NCBI RefSeq assembly: GCF_030152825.1
Contig: NZ_JASLIP010000006.1
Span: 62,001 to 126,000 of the forward strand
Direction of reading: 5' to 3'
DNA from: Corynebacterium sp.
GTDB taxonomy: Bacteria > Actinomycetota > Actinomycetes > Mycobacteriales > Mycobacteriaceae
Length of the DNA: 64,000 nt
Position numbers and translations under genes: made by a program. Under the pieces are notes generated by a model. The model saw only the letters and a program-made list of their open reading frames with translations, was not told the origin of the DNA and searched no databases. This document shows positions 34,975-44,371 of this stretch, piece after piece. Each line of letters begins with the position of its first letter. Within the stretch, counting starts at the first letter, position 1.

Positions 34975-36087
34975 ATGGCACAGGCGCCTCAGGACAGCCT
35001 TGATACCCGAGCTCTGGCGGAGCAGACCGACGCGGTGATTCTCGTCGGTGGGAAGGGCACCCGGCTGCGTCCCCTCACCAACAGCATCCCGAAGCCGATG
35101 CTTCCGGTGGCGGGAGCCCCGTTCCTGCAGCACTTGCTGGCCCGCATCAAGGCCGCGGGGATGACCCACGTGGTGCTGGGCACCAGCTTCAAGGCGGAGG
35201 TCTTCGAGCAGTATTTCGGCGATGGCTCCGAGATGGGCCTGGAGATCGAGTACGTCGTCGAGGACGAGCCACTGGGCACCGGCGGTGGCATCCGTAACGT
35301 CGCGAGCAAGCTGCGCCACGACCGCGCGATGATCTTCAACGGCGACGTGCTGGGCGGCACGGACCTCGGCGCGATCCTGCGTACCCACGTGGAGCAGGAC
35401 GCGGAAATCACCCTGCACCTGCTGCGCGTGGCCGATCCGCGTGCCTTCGGCTGTGTGCCGACGGACGCGTCCGGCCGTGTCGAGGCTTTCCTGGAGAAGA
35501 CGGAGGATCCGCCGACGGACCAGATCAACGCGGGCAGCTACGTCTTTAATAGGGACGTCATCGAGTCCATCCCACAGGGACGTGCGGTGTCCGTGGAGCG
35601 GGAGGTCTTCCCGGAGCTGCTGAACAGCGGGGCGCGCGTGTTCGGGCACGTGGATCAGGCGTACTGGCGCGACCTGGGGACCCCGGGGGACTTCGTGCGC
35701 GGTTCCTCCGACCTGGTGCGCGGGATTGCGCCCTCTCCGCTGCTGGAAGGACGTCACGGCGAGGCGCTGGTCGACGAGTCCGCCGCGGTGTCCAGCGGTG
35801 CGCTGGTTTACGGCGGTTCGGTGATCGGCCGTGGTGCGGAGATCTCCGGTGGCGCTCGCGTGGAGTCCTCGGTGGTTTTCGATGGCGTGCAGATCGAGGC
35901 TGGGGCCACGGTGGAGCGCTGCGTGATCGCGGAGGGCGCGCGCATTGGGGCGCGGGCACACCTCGAGGACTGCGTGATCGGCGAGGGGGCCGTGATCGGT
36001 GCTCGCTGTGAGCTGGAGTCCGGCGCGCGGGTGTGGCCGGGCGTTGCGATCCCGGACGGCGGAATCCGCTTCAGCAGTGACGTTTAG
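34975..36087 (+). CDS. manC: Mannose-1-phosphate guanylyltransferase
   Basis: 370 residues. Makes GDP-mannose, the donor for mannosylated lipids and glycoproteins. N-terminal nucleotidyltransferase with the signature LVGGKGTRLRPLT at 22-34 and PKPMLPV; FNGDVLGG carries the metal-binding Asp; the C-terminal third is a left-handed beta-helix of hexapeptide repeats (VSSGALVYGGSVIGRGAEIS and on). Corresponds to M. tuberculosis Rv3264c (named manB there). The neighbours manB and manA supply mannose phosphates, so the steps from fructose 6-phosphate to GDP-mannose are all in this window. Confidence 0.9.
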   Translation: MAQAPQDSLDTRALAEQTDAVILVGGKGTRLRPLTNSIPKPMLPVAGAPFLQHLLARIKAAGMTHVVLGTSFKAEVFEQYFGDGSEMGLEIEYVVEDEPLGTGGGIRNVASKLRHDRAMIFNGDVLGGTDLGAILRTHVEQDAEITLHLLRVADPRAFGCVPTDASGRVEAFLEKTEDPPTDQINAGSYVFNRDVIESIPQGRAVSVEREVFPELLNSGARVFGHVDQAYWRDLGTPGDFVRGSSDLVRGIAPSPLLEGRHGEALVDESAAVSSGALVYGGSVIGRGAEISGGARVESSVVFDGVQIEAGATVERCVIAEGARIGARAHLEDCVIGEGAVIGARCELESGARVWPGVAIPDGGIRFSSDV

Positions 36088-36327
36088 CGCGGCCTCGTCG
36101 TGCTAGGGGCGGGGCCGGTGGAGCCCGCCGGCGACACCGGTGAGGCGGCATGCCGGTCCTGCGACGGGACTTTCGGGGGTGGAAATAAAATTTCTTCGAA
36201 TTTCCAATATCTTGTGCGCGAGACGTCACTTCCGGTGATCGCAGGCCCATATGTAGTGGTTTCGGTCGGGGTGTGCGGGATATCTCGTTACCTTCGAACG
36301 TCTGTTCTAGTTGTCTGTCGCGGACGA

Positions 36328-36354
36328 TATAGTGACCTCTGTGACAGCTGTGAC
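36328..36354 (-). promoter_or_regulatory. Three 9-bp direct repeats, candidate MtrA-binding site
   Basis: On the leftward strand the 27 bp read GTCACAGCT, GTCACAGAG, GTCACTATA: GTCAC repeated exactly every 9 bp. Mycobacterial MtrA binds loosely conserved direct repeats of a GTCACAGCG-like 9-mer. The centre lies about 78 bp before the predicted transcription start of whiB2, a usual activator position. Confidence 0.6.
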
Positions 36355-36383
36355 TTTTGGGGCGGGCGGGTTTTTCAGAAAGT

Positions 36384-36412
36384 TTGACGGGACGTAACTA
36401 CACGTGTGTAAT
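36384..36412 (+). promoter_or_regulatory. whiB2 promoter
   Basis: TTGACG, 17-bp spacer, TGTAAT: close to the housekeeping sigma-A consensus and the best-formed -35/-10 pair I found in the window. Predicted start near 36419. Confidence 0.75.
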
Positions 36413-36516
36413 CTTCGATATAGCTGCAATAACAACACACCCGGTGAGGCGCTTGACTTTCACCTCAGGCGATACATCCACAGCGCCGGGAGTGCGAACC
36501 AGTAAGGAGTATTGCC

Positions 36517-36882
36517 GTGGATAAGCCAGCGAGCTCGGCCTATCCCACCCCGCCGCAGCAGGGGTCAGCGGCAATGGAAAGGGAGGCTCGAGTGGACACA
36601 GGTGCCCGCCAGCACAACCTCTTCGACCTTACGCAAGACTTCGACAAGCTCTTCGACGCCGTGGAGCAGGACTGGCAAGAGCAGGCGCTGTGCGCCCAGA
36701 CGGACCCGGAGGCCTTCTTTCCGGAGAAGGGTGGCTCCACCCGCGAGGCTAAGCGGATCTGCATGGCCTGTGGCGTGCGAGATGAGTGCCTCGAGTATGC
36801 CCTCGCTAATGACGAGCGCTTCGGCATCTGGGGTGGCCTCTCCGAGCGCGAGCGACGCAAGCTGAAGAAGCGCCTCGGCTAA
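36517..36882 (+). CDS. whcD: WhiB-family iron-sulfur regulator (WhiB2/WhcD type)
   Basis: 121 residues from GTG at 36517 (TAAGGAG upstream). The four cluster ligands are C59, C82, C85 and C91 (ALCAQTDPEAFFPEKG, then ICMACGVRDEC), followed by the GIWGG turn at 103-107 and the basic RERRKLKKR tail. An ATG at 36574 would give a 102-residue form. WhiB2/WhcD proteins act in cell division and septation in actinobacteria. The position between manC and the DUF3499/manB genes matches whiB2 of M. tuberculosis. Confidence 0.93.
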   Translation: MDKPASSAYPTPPQQGSAAMEREARVDTGARQHNLFDLTQDFDKLFDAVEQDWQEQALCAQTDPEAFFPEKGGSTREAKRICMACGVRDECLEYALANDERFGIWGGLSERERRKLKKRLG

Positions 36883-36930
36883 CTACCCGGCTTCTATGCC
36901 CGGTCGCTATGGCCGGACTGCACGAGTGAC

Positions 36931-36965
36931 CTCACGCGCTCTGAACGGGACCGCGTGAGTTTTTC
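36931..36965 (+). terminator. Intrinsic terminator after whiB2
   Basis: CTCACGCG pairs with CGCGTGAG around a 13-nt loop, followed by TTTTTCTTTT. The T-run is on the whiB2 strand. Confidence 0.8.
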
Positions 36966-37007
36966 TTTTCCCGGGGGCTTTCCCCGGCGTTCCCGCGCAG
37001 TGGCCGA

Positions 37008-37472
37008 CTAGCGGTCCCAGTCGAAGCGCGGGTCGATGGTCTCCGGGCCGACGTTCAGATAATGCGCGACCAACCGGGTCACGATGTAACGGAGCATGTC
37101 CGCCCGTTCCTCTTTGCTGCGCGCCCGCATCTCCACGGGGCGGCGGAAGACGATCAGCCGGGGACGGGTGGGGGAGCCGCTGGAATCCACGCCCGCGGGG
37201 ATCAGCCGACCCAGCGGCACCTTGCCGTCGGCGACGACATCCGAAGGCCACTGCGTGTAGCCGCTCTGCAGCCGCATGCGAGGAACCAGGTCCACCGCGA
37301 GGTCCAAAGAGGCGAGCTGATCGTCGAAGCGGTCGAGGATCCGCTCGTAGGCATCCAGCACCGCCTGATCGAAGTCCTCAGAGCGGGTCCGGTAGCGCGG
37401 CAGATCCGGCAGCAAAATGCCGCGCGGGCCGCGCCCCCGGGGGTCGTTCCTCACTCTGCGGATGTGGCTCAT
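37008..37472 (-). CDS. Metallopeptidase-family (Rv3259-like) protein without HExxH
   Basis: 154 residues from ATG at 37472. The N-terminus is Arg-rich (MSHIRRVRNDPRGRGPRG); the core SEDFDQAVLDAYERI, LVPRMRLQSGY, GRLIPAGVDSSGSPTRPRLIVFRRPVE and LRYIVTRLVAHYLNVGP follows the zincin-like family found next to whiB2 in actinobacteria. Where active members have HEIAHH, this one reads TRLVAHY, so zinc chemistry is unlikely; corynebacterial relatives appear the same from memory. Divergent from the DUF3499 gene. Function unknown. Confidence 0.8.
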   Translation of the reverse strand: MSHIRRVRNDPRGRGPRGILLPDLPRYRTRSEDFDQAVLDAYERILDRFDDQLASLDLAVDLVPRMRLQSGYTQWPSDVVADGKVPLGRLIPAGVDSSGSPTRPRLIVFRRPVEMRARSKEERADMLRYIVTRLVAHYLNVGPETIDPRFDWDR

Positions 37473-37547
37473 GGGTATTGAGCCTACGCGGTCGGTGGGC
37501 TTGCGCCCCGCGGCGCGCGGGCAGATGTACAAGCTGGTGAATCTGGC

Positions 37548-37553
37548 TAAGAT
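37548..37553 (+). promoter_or_regulatory. -10 box for leaderless DUF3499 transcript
   Basis: TAAGAT ends seven bases before the GTG at 37561; no ribosome site lies between. Confidence 0.5.
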
Positions 37554-37560
37554 GTTCCGC

Positions 37561-38034
37561 GTGACTGTACACCGAAATTGCTCCCGCCCCGGCTGCCAGC
37601 GCCCGGCCGCGGCGACGTTGGAGTTTAATTACGCGGATCAGATCGCCATCATCGGACCGCTGCAGCCGGCCGGCAATCCCCACCGCTGGGATCTTTGCGA
37701 GGACCACGTGGAGCGCACGTCCGTCCCGCAGGGGTGGCGCCTCGTCCGCAAGACTGAGGACGCAACCCTGCCACCGGCCCTCGGCGGCGCGAGCACCGTC
37801 GGAGTAGCCGACGGCCACGCGGCGGACGACGAGGCCGATGAGGAGGAGCTCCTCGCCCTCGCCGAGGCGGTGCAGCAGGCCTATGAGGAGTCCGGCGAGC
37901 TGCCGAAGGACCCTGGCTCGCGTCTCGTGCGCCGCGAGGAAATCCCGTTGCCCACCGGCCACCACCCGGCCCGCGGCAACCTGCCGAGCAGCCGCCCCCG
38001 CCGCCATCTGCGTGCGGTGCAGGAAAACGACTAG
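37561..38034 (+). CDS. DUF3499 family protein
   Basis: 157 residues from GTG at 37561. The N-terminal half has CSRPGCQRPA (residues 7-16) and LCEDH (around 46-50), which together look like a zinc-binding site, plus ATLEFNYADQIAIIGPL typical of DUF3499. The C-terminal half is acidic then Arg/Pro-rich and disordered. Conserved between whiB2 and manB in Corynebacterium and Mycobacterium (Rv3258c). No known function. Confidence 0.85.
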   Translation: MTVHRNCSRPGCQRPAAATLEFNYADQIAIIGPLQPAGNPHRWDLCEDHVERTSVPQGWRLVRKTEDATLPPALGGASTVGVADGHAADDEADEEELLALAEAVQQAYEESGELPKDPGSRLVRREEIPLPTGHHPARGNLPSSRPRRHLRAVQEND

Positions 38035-38110
38035 AATCTGACCCAGAACCAACGCCGACCCCGCCCGACCGCCCAGCCTGCGCTGGGCAGTATTGCAATC
38101 AGGAGAGAAT

Positions 38111-39499
38111 ATGGCACAGCAGTCCGCCCAGCGCGATATCGACGCCGTGAACGCCGTCATCAAGGCCTACGACGTCCGGGGTGTGGTCGGCGACCAGGAA
38201 GGCCAGATCAGCGAGGGCTTCGTTCGCGACGTCGGAGCCTCCTTCGCCCGCCTCATGCGCGCCGAGGGCGCGAAGAGCGTGGTCGTTGGCCACGACATGC
38301 GCGATAGCTCGCCCGGATTGGCCGCCGCCTTCATCGAGGGCGTGACCGCCCAGGGGCTGGATGCCGTGAACCTCGGCCTGACGAGCACCGACGAGCTCTA
38401 CTATGCGGCGGGCGTGGGGGAGTGCCCGGGCGCGATGTTCACCGCCTCCCACAACCCGGCCCAGTACAACGGAATCAAGCTCTGCCGCGCCGGTGCCAAA
38501 CCGGTCGGCCAGGGCACGGGCCTGGAGTGCATCGTGGAGGAGCTCGTCGCTGGCGTTCCGGCGTACGACGGCGAGCCGGGGATGTCCTCCGAAAAGGATG
38601 TTCTCGACGGGTACGCGGACTACCTGCTCTCCCTGGTCCCGATGGACATCCGCCCGCTGAAGGTCGCGGTGGATGCCGGCAACGGCATGGGCGGGCTGAC
38701 CGTCCCGGCCGTGTTCGGCAAGCTGCCGGTGGAGCTGAAGGACCTCTACTTCGAGCTAGACGGCAACTTCCCGAACCACGAGGCCAACCCGTTAGAGCCG
38801 AAGAACCTGGTGGACCTGCAGAAGTTCACCGTGGACAACGGCTGCGACCTGGGCATCGCCTTCGACGGCGACGCCGACCGCTGCTTCATCGTCGACGAGA
38901 ACGGGGACGCGGTCAGCCCGTCCACGGTCTGCGCGATGATCGCCGAGCGCTACCTAGGTCAGAATCCGGGTGCGACGATCATCCACAACCTCATCACCTC
39001 GAAGTCCGTTCCGGAGATCGTCACCGAGCTGGGCGGCACCCCGGTGCGCACCCGCGTGGGACACTCCTTCATCAAGGCGAAGATGGCCGAGACGGGCGCG
39101 GTCTTCGGCGGCGAGCACTCCGCGCACTACTACTTCTCGGACTTCTTCAACGCGGATTCCGGCATGCTGGCCGCGCTGCACGTGCTGGCCACCCTCGGGG
39201 CGCAGGATAAGCCGCTCTCCGAGCTGAAGGGCAAGTACGAGCGCTACATCGCCTCCGGGGAGATCAACTCCGAGGTCGCGGATCAGGCCGCCAGCACCAA
39301 GGCGGTCGTGGAAGCCTTCGCGGATCGCACGGAGAGCAGCGACGACATGGACGGCGTAACCGTTGAGCTGACCGGCGGGGCGTGGTTCAACGTGCGCGCG
39401 TCGAACACCGAGCCACTGCTGCGCCTCAACGCCGAGGCGGCGACCCAGGAAGAGGTGGACGCGATCGTCGAGGAGGCTCTGCGCCACATCCGCGGCTAG
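38111..39499 (+). CDS. manB: Phosphomannomutase/phosphoglucomutase
   Basis: 462 residues from ATG at 38111 (AGGAGAG upstream). Converts mannose 6-phosphate to mannose 1-phosphate for GDP-mannose; members often use glucose phosphates too. Phosphoserine loop TASHNPAQYNG, metal loop FDGDADRCF, sugar-binding GGEHSAHYYF and C-terminal RASNTEPLLRL are all present. Directly upstream of manA; a gene that C. glutamicum has between them is not here. Confidence 0.94.
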   Translation: MAQQSAQRDIDAVNAVIKAYDVRGVVGDQEGQISEGFVRDVGASFARLMRAEGAKSVVVGHDMRDSSPGLAAAFIEGVTAQGLDAVNLGLTSTDELYYAAGVGECPGAMFTASHNPAQYNGIKLCRAGAKPVGQGTGLECIVEELVAGVPAYDGEPGMSSEKDVLDGYADYLLSLVPMDIRPLKVAVDAGNGMGGLTVPAVFGKLPVELKDLYFELDGNFPNHEANPLEPKNLVDLQKFTVDNGCDLGIAFDGDADRCFIVDENGDAVSPSTVCAMIAERYLGQNPGATIIHNLITSKSVPEIVTELGGTPVRTRVGHSFIKAKMAETGAVFGGEHSAHYYFSDFFNADSGMLAALHVLATLGAQDKPLSELKGKYERYIASGEINSEVADQAASTKAVVEAFADRTESSDDMDGVTVELTGGAWFNVRASNTEPLLRLNAEAATQEEVDAIVEEALRHIRG

Positions 39500-39628
39500 C
39501 TGCGGGAACGCCGCGGGCACACCCCGCGGATTACCGCCGGCGGGCGGGTGAGAGGCTAGAATAGCCGGCTAGTTGAATGGCCGACCCGGCGGCGGTGAGC
39601 GGTCGACGAGCGTTGAAGGCTGAGGAAA

Positions 39629-40900
39629 GTGTATCTACTGAAGGGCAACATCCACTCTTTCGAGTGGGGCTCCACTGAACTCCTTGCAGGAGTCATGGGG
39701 CGCCCTTCGCCGACCCCGGAACGCGAGGCGGAAGCGTGGTTTGGCGCGCACCCGGGCGGACCCAGCGAAATTCTGGCGGGCTCTCCCGGTGCAGCATCGG
39801 CGCTGCCCCACGACCTGGCCGAGGCTATTAGCCAGGACCCGGCGGGCCAGCTGGGCCCGGACCTGGCGGAGCTGCCCTTTCTAGTCAAGCTGCTGGCCGC
39901 CGATAAAGCGCTGAGCATCCAGGCGCACCCCTCCAAGGCGCAGGCCGAGACCGGGTTCGCCGCGGAGCATGCCGCCGGGCTGCCGGCTGGTGATCCGACC
40001 CGTAATTATCAGGATAAGAACCATAAGCCGGAGCTGCTCGTCGCGCTGACGGAGTTCCACGCGCTCGCTGGCTTCCGGCCGCTGGCGCAGACCGTCGAAC
40101 TGCTGCGCGACCTGAACGTGCCGGAGCTCGCCCCTCAGTGCGAGGCGCTCGCGGCCGCCCTGCCGGGCGCGGAAGGCGACCCGGCTGGGGTCACCGAGTC
40201 GGCCGCCCTGCGTGAGGTGCTCGGCGAGTGGCTGAGCCTTTCGCCCGCCGATGCTGAGGGGCGCGTCGCCGCCCTGCTCGAGCGTTGCGAACCGCTGCGC
40301 GGGGAGCCGGGCATCTTGGGCGAGGCGGCCCGCACGGTGGTGGAGCTGCAGCGTGATTACCCTTCCGATCCGGGCATCCTGGTCGCCCTGCTGCTCAATC
40401 GCGTGTCCCTGCGCCCTGGAGAGGCAGTGTTCCTTGCCGCAGGCCAGCTGCACGCCTACCTGAAGGGCATGGGCGTGGAGGTCATGGCGAACTCCAATAA
40501 CGTGCTGCGCGGTGGCCTGACCGCCAAGCACATGGATGTGGCCGAACTGCTCAATATCTTGGACGCCTCTCCTCTTGCCGAGCCGCGCTGCGAGGTCTTC
40601 GCTGACGGCGACCAGGCGACGGCTGAGTACCGCACCCCGGTGGCGGACTTCCGGGTGCGCACGCTGCGACCGGGGGCCAGCATGGTGCTCGAGGAGCCCG
40701 CGGTGGTTCTCGCCGCTGGCGGTGAGCTGACGGTGACGTCAGCGACGCAGGAGCTGCCCGTCGCTTCCGGCTCCGCCGTGTGGGTGGGGGCCACCGACGG
40801 CCGCGTGTCCGTTACTGCTCGCGGTGAGGGAACCAGGGAAGCTGAGTTCGACGCCACCGCCTTTATCGTGACCGTGGGCGACGCTACCGCGCTCGACTAG
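39629..40900 (+). CDS. manA: Mannose-6-phosphate isomerase, class I
   Basis: 423 residues from GTG at 39629 (GAGGAAAG upstream). Interconverts fructose 6-phosphate and mannose 6-phosphate; zinc-dependent cupin enzyme. Visible: WGSTELLAGVMGRPSPTPEREAEAWFGAHPGGPS at the start, SIQAHPSKAQAE with zinc ligands, NYQDKNHKPELLVALTEFHALAGFRP, and the LAAGQLHAYLKGMGVEVMANSNNVLRGG motif. It supplies manB and manC, completing the GDP-mannose path. Confidence 0.95.
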   Translation: MYLLKGNIHSFEWGSTELLAGVMGRPSPTPEREAEAWFGAHPGGPSEILAGSPGAASALPHDLAEAISQDPAGQLGPDLAELPFLVKLLAADKALSIQAHPSKAQAETGFAAEHAAGLPAGDPTRNYQDKNHKPELLVALTEFHALAGFRPLAQTVELLRDLNVPELAPQCEALAAALPGAEGDPAGVTESAALREVLGEWLSLSPADAEGRVAALLERCEPLRGEPGILGEAARTVVELQRDYPSDPGILVALLLNRVSLRPGEAVFLAAGQLHAYLKGMGVEVMANSNNVLRGGLTAKHMDVAELLNILDASPLAEPRCEVFADGDQATAEYRTPVADFRVRTLRPGASMVLEEPAVVLAAGGELTVTSATQELPVASGSAVWVGATDGRVSVTARGEGTREAEFDATAFIVTVGDATALD

Positions 40901-40969
40901 CCTCGCTGCGACGGTGTGGTTCAGCCTTGCGGGGTTAAAACTGCGCTCGCGAAAGGATCCCGCGTGACG

Positions 40970-40992
40970 GGAGCGGGGAAGGACACCGCTCC
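40970..40992. other. Hairpin between convergent manA and Pro/Thr-rich gene
   Basis: GGAGCGG pairs perfectly with CCGCTCC around a 9-nt loop. No T-run follows on either strand, so it may be a weak terminator or only an mRNA end structure. Confidence 0.4.
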
Positions 40993-40998
40993 TGCGCT

Positions 40999-41808
40999 TT
41001 AGCGCTCTGGACGGGGCGTCGGCTCGGGGGTTGGGGCCACCTCAGGCTGCGGGGAGTCCTGCTTGTCTGCTCCCTCGCCGTCGGTCTTGGTGCCGTTATC
41101 CGGCTTCGTTGACGGGGCGGGCGTACCGCCCTGGCCACTGTCGCTCGAGCCTGTGTTCGGCCGATCGGGCTGCTCACCCGAATCGACCTCGCCACCGCCC
41201 GGCTTCGTGGTCGTATCGTTCGGTGCGCCTGGCGTCGGCGTGGTCGGCGTGGACGGCTTCGGGTTGTTGGTAGCCGGTGGCTTCCCAGGAACGCCCGGCA
41301 GCGTGGAAGGCCACTCGGTGGGCAGGGGCGGGAGCTTGATGCCCGGAATCTGCGACTGGTCCGGAAGGTTCTTTGGGGACGTGACGGGGGGCTCTGCGTC
41401 CTCCACGATCGTCTGCTGCGGGGAGGGTGCCTGGTAGCCGCCCCGCCAGGTGTCCGGCGGTAGCAGCGGGTCATTACCCAGCGGGGCGAGGTTGCCGCCG
41501 TGGGCGGGCGCGTCGATCTTCTCGGTCGGATCCGCCGGGGTTCCGTTGCCGCCTTCATCCTGCTCCGGTGTGGGGGAGGAGGTGGAACGGGTGGCCTTCG
41601 AGCTGGAGCTCGTGGCGGTGGACCGGGAAGCCTGATCGCTAGCGAGCTGGCTCGTCGCAGCGGTGCTCGTTTCGTCCAGGTCGGCTGCGGTGTTGGACAC
41701 CGCGGAATTCCAGGTCCAGGCGGTGATGCCCACAGCGAGGGTCAAACCGGCAGCGACGAAGCTGAGGATGCCCTTGGAACCAGAGCGTGGCTCGTCCGTG
41801 TTAGTCAC
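40999..41808 (-). CDS. Membrane-anchored Pro/Thr/Ser-rich surface protein
   Basis: 269 residues from GTG at 41808 (AAGGAGGA upstream). One hydrophobic segment at about 14-32 (uncleaved anchor or signal peptide), then about 235 residues of Ser/Thr/Pro/Gly/Asp-rich low-complexity sequence (STPTTPTPGAP, and PTPEPTPRPER at the end) with no cysteine and no recognised domain. This composition suits a wall-spanning stalk that could be O-mannosylated; the GDP-mannose genes next door are suggestive only. Base composition is like its neighbours. No family recognised. Confidence 0.7.
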   Translation of the reverse strand: MTNTDEPRSGSKGILSFVAAGLTLAVGITAWTWNSAVSNTAADLDETSTAATSQLASDQASRSTATSSSSKATRSTSSPTPEQDEGGNGTPADPTEKIDAPAHGGNLAPLGNDPLLPPDTWRGGYQAPSPQQTIVEDAEPPVTSPKNLPDQSQIPGIKLPPLPTEWPSTLPGVPGKPPATNNPKPSTPTTPTPGAPNDTTTKPGGGEVDSGEQPDRPNTGSSDSGQGGTPAPSTKPDNGTKTDGEGADKQDSPQPEVAPTPEPTPRPER

Positions 41809-41993
41809 GGCACTATCCTCCTTCGTCGTCTTCGGCTGCGTGTTTATGTTGCGTGATCGTGCAGAGTGCCGATCAACACCATTTATAACGTTTTCATTAC
41901 GCTATCTGATCTCGGCAGCTCACGCCACCCCCAACCCGGGATTATTTCCGACCGCTCCCGCGCCCAGCTCGGCACCTTATCGGGCGAGAGGGC

Positions 41994-41999
41994 TAGACT
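41994..41999 (+). promoter_or_regulatory. -10 box of sahH
   Basis: TAGACT with a predicted start near 42006, giving a 38-nt leader with AAGGAGAG as ribosome site. The -35 is not clear. The rest of the 235-bp divergent gap (41809-42043) shows a short AT-rich patch at about 41880-41900. Confidence 0.45.
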
Positions 42000-42043
42000 T
42001 GGGCGAGTTAAAGCATTCAGTAGCCCAAGGAGAGTATTCGAAT

Positions 42044-43531
<1,488 letters not shown>

Positions 43532-43594
43532 AGGCACGTCCCCGCCCGTTGCTGGGGCGGCGAACGGTAGGAAAGTAGAGACCGAGAAGAACCC

Positions 43595-44290
43595 ATGATC
43601 ATCGCTTTTGAGGGCATCGACGGCGCCGGGAAGAACACCCTGGTCACCGCGCTGGAGGCCGAGCTGCTGGCCCGGGAGCTGCCCGTCGCGCGGGTGAGCT
43701 TCCCCCGCTACGAGGACTCCGTGCACGCCCAGCTCGCGCAGCGGGCACTGACTGGGAAGATGGGAGACCTCATCGACTCGGTCCACGGCATGGCCACCCT
43801 CTTCGCGCTGGACCGCGCGGAGGTCGCCGAGCAGCTCGAGGACCTGGATGCCGATGGCTACATCGTGCTGATGGACCGCTTCGTGGCCTCCAATGCGGCG
43901 TACTCCGCGGCCCGGTTGGCTGGCGAGGCGGCCGAGGGCGAGGAGCCTGTGGATCCCGCCGAGCACCCGGTGGTGGAGTGGGTTCGCAGCCTGGAGATCG
44001 ATGATCTGGGTTCCCCGGTGCCGGATCTGCAGGTGCTGGTGGACGCCAGCGCGGAGGTTGCCGGTGAGCGGGCGAAGTCCCGTGAGCAGCAGGACGCCGC
44101 CCGCACCCGCGATGCCTATGAGTCCGACGGCGGGCTGCAGCAGCGCACCCTTGAGGCCTACCGCAGCCTGGCCGCCGCCGAGTGGCTGGGCCCATGGCAG
44201 GTCGTGGCCTCGGAGGCCGGGGGCGTGGCTGAGCGGGCCAGCCAGCTCGCCGACCGGATTGAGGCCGGGTACCGGGAGCTGGACTCCTAA
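43595..44290 (+). CDS. tmk: Thymidylate kinase
   Basis: 231 residues, slightly longer than M. tuberculosis TMK (214). Phosphorylates dTMP to dTDP. P-loop FEGIDGAGKNT at 5-15, DRFVASNAAYSAARL at 91-105 (the DR-Y/F motif binding dTMP), and a LID region with Arg-rich REQQDAARTRDAYE. An Ala/Glu/Pro insertion near 106-122 is unusual. First step of the cluster leading to mtrA; the gene order sahH-tmk-mtrA-mtrB-lpqB is conserved in Corynebacteriales. Confidence 0.95.
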   Translation: MIIAFEGIDGAGKNTLVTALEAELLARELPVARVSFPRYEDSVHAQLAQRALTGKMGDLIDSVHGMATLFALDRAEVAEQLEDLDADGYIVLMDRFVASNAAYSAARLAGEAAEGEEPVDPAEHPVVEWVRSLEIDDLGSPVPDLQVLVDASAEVAGERAKSREQQDAARTRDAYESDGGLQQRTLEAYRSLAAAEWLGPWQVVASEAGGVAERASQLADRIEAGYRELDS

Positions 44291-44371
44291 ACCCCACGGG
44301 CGTGTCTGCCCGGCATAGTACAAAGAAGCTAAGACTTTAAACTCAAGAAAAGTGAAGGAAACACTGCGCTC

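Larger units (their letters stand above)
36088..36516 (+). promoter_or_regulatory. 429-bp, AT-richer regulatory region before whiB2
   Basis: No gene is supported. It is clearly lower in GC than its surroundings. It holds a dyad GGAAAT-N13-ATTTCC at 36181-36205, the three 9-bp GTCAC-type repeats at 36328-36354, and a promoter at 36384-36412. From the predicted start near 36419, the leader of whiB2 would be about 98 nt, long enough for leader control. Confidence 0.6.

Noticed and set aside
36332..36354. GlxR/CRP site in the whiB2 upstream region (TGTGAC...TGTGAC)
   Set aside because: The half-sites are direct repeats; the TCACA inverted half is missing. The 9-bp direct-repeat reading fits better.
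36100..36387. 95-codon open frame upstream of whiB2
   Set aside because: No ribosome site, atypical composition, and it covers the clear regulatory repeats; most likely chance.
44297..44312. Terminator between tmk and mtrA (CGGGC/GCCCG)
   Set aside because: Only five pairs and no T-run.
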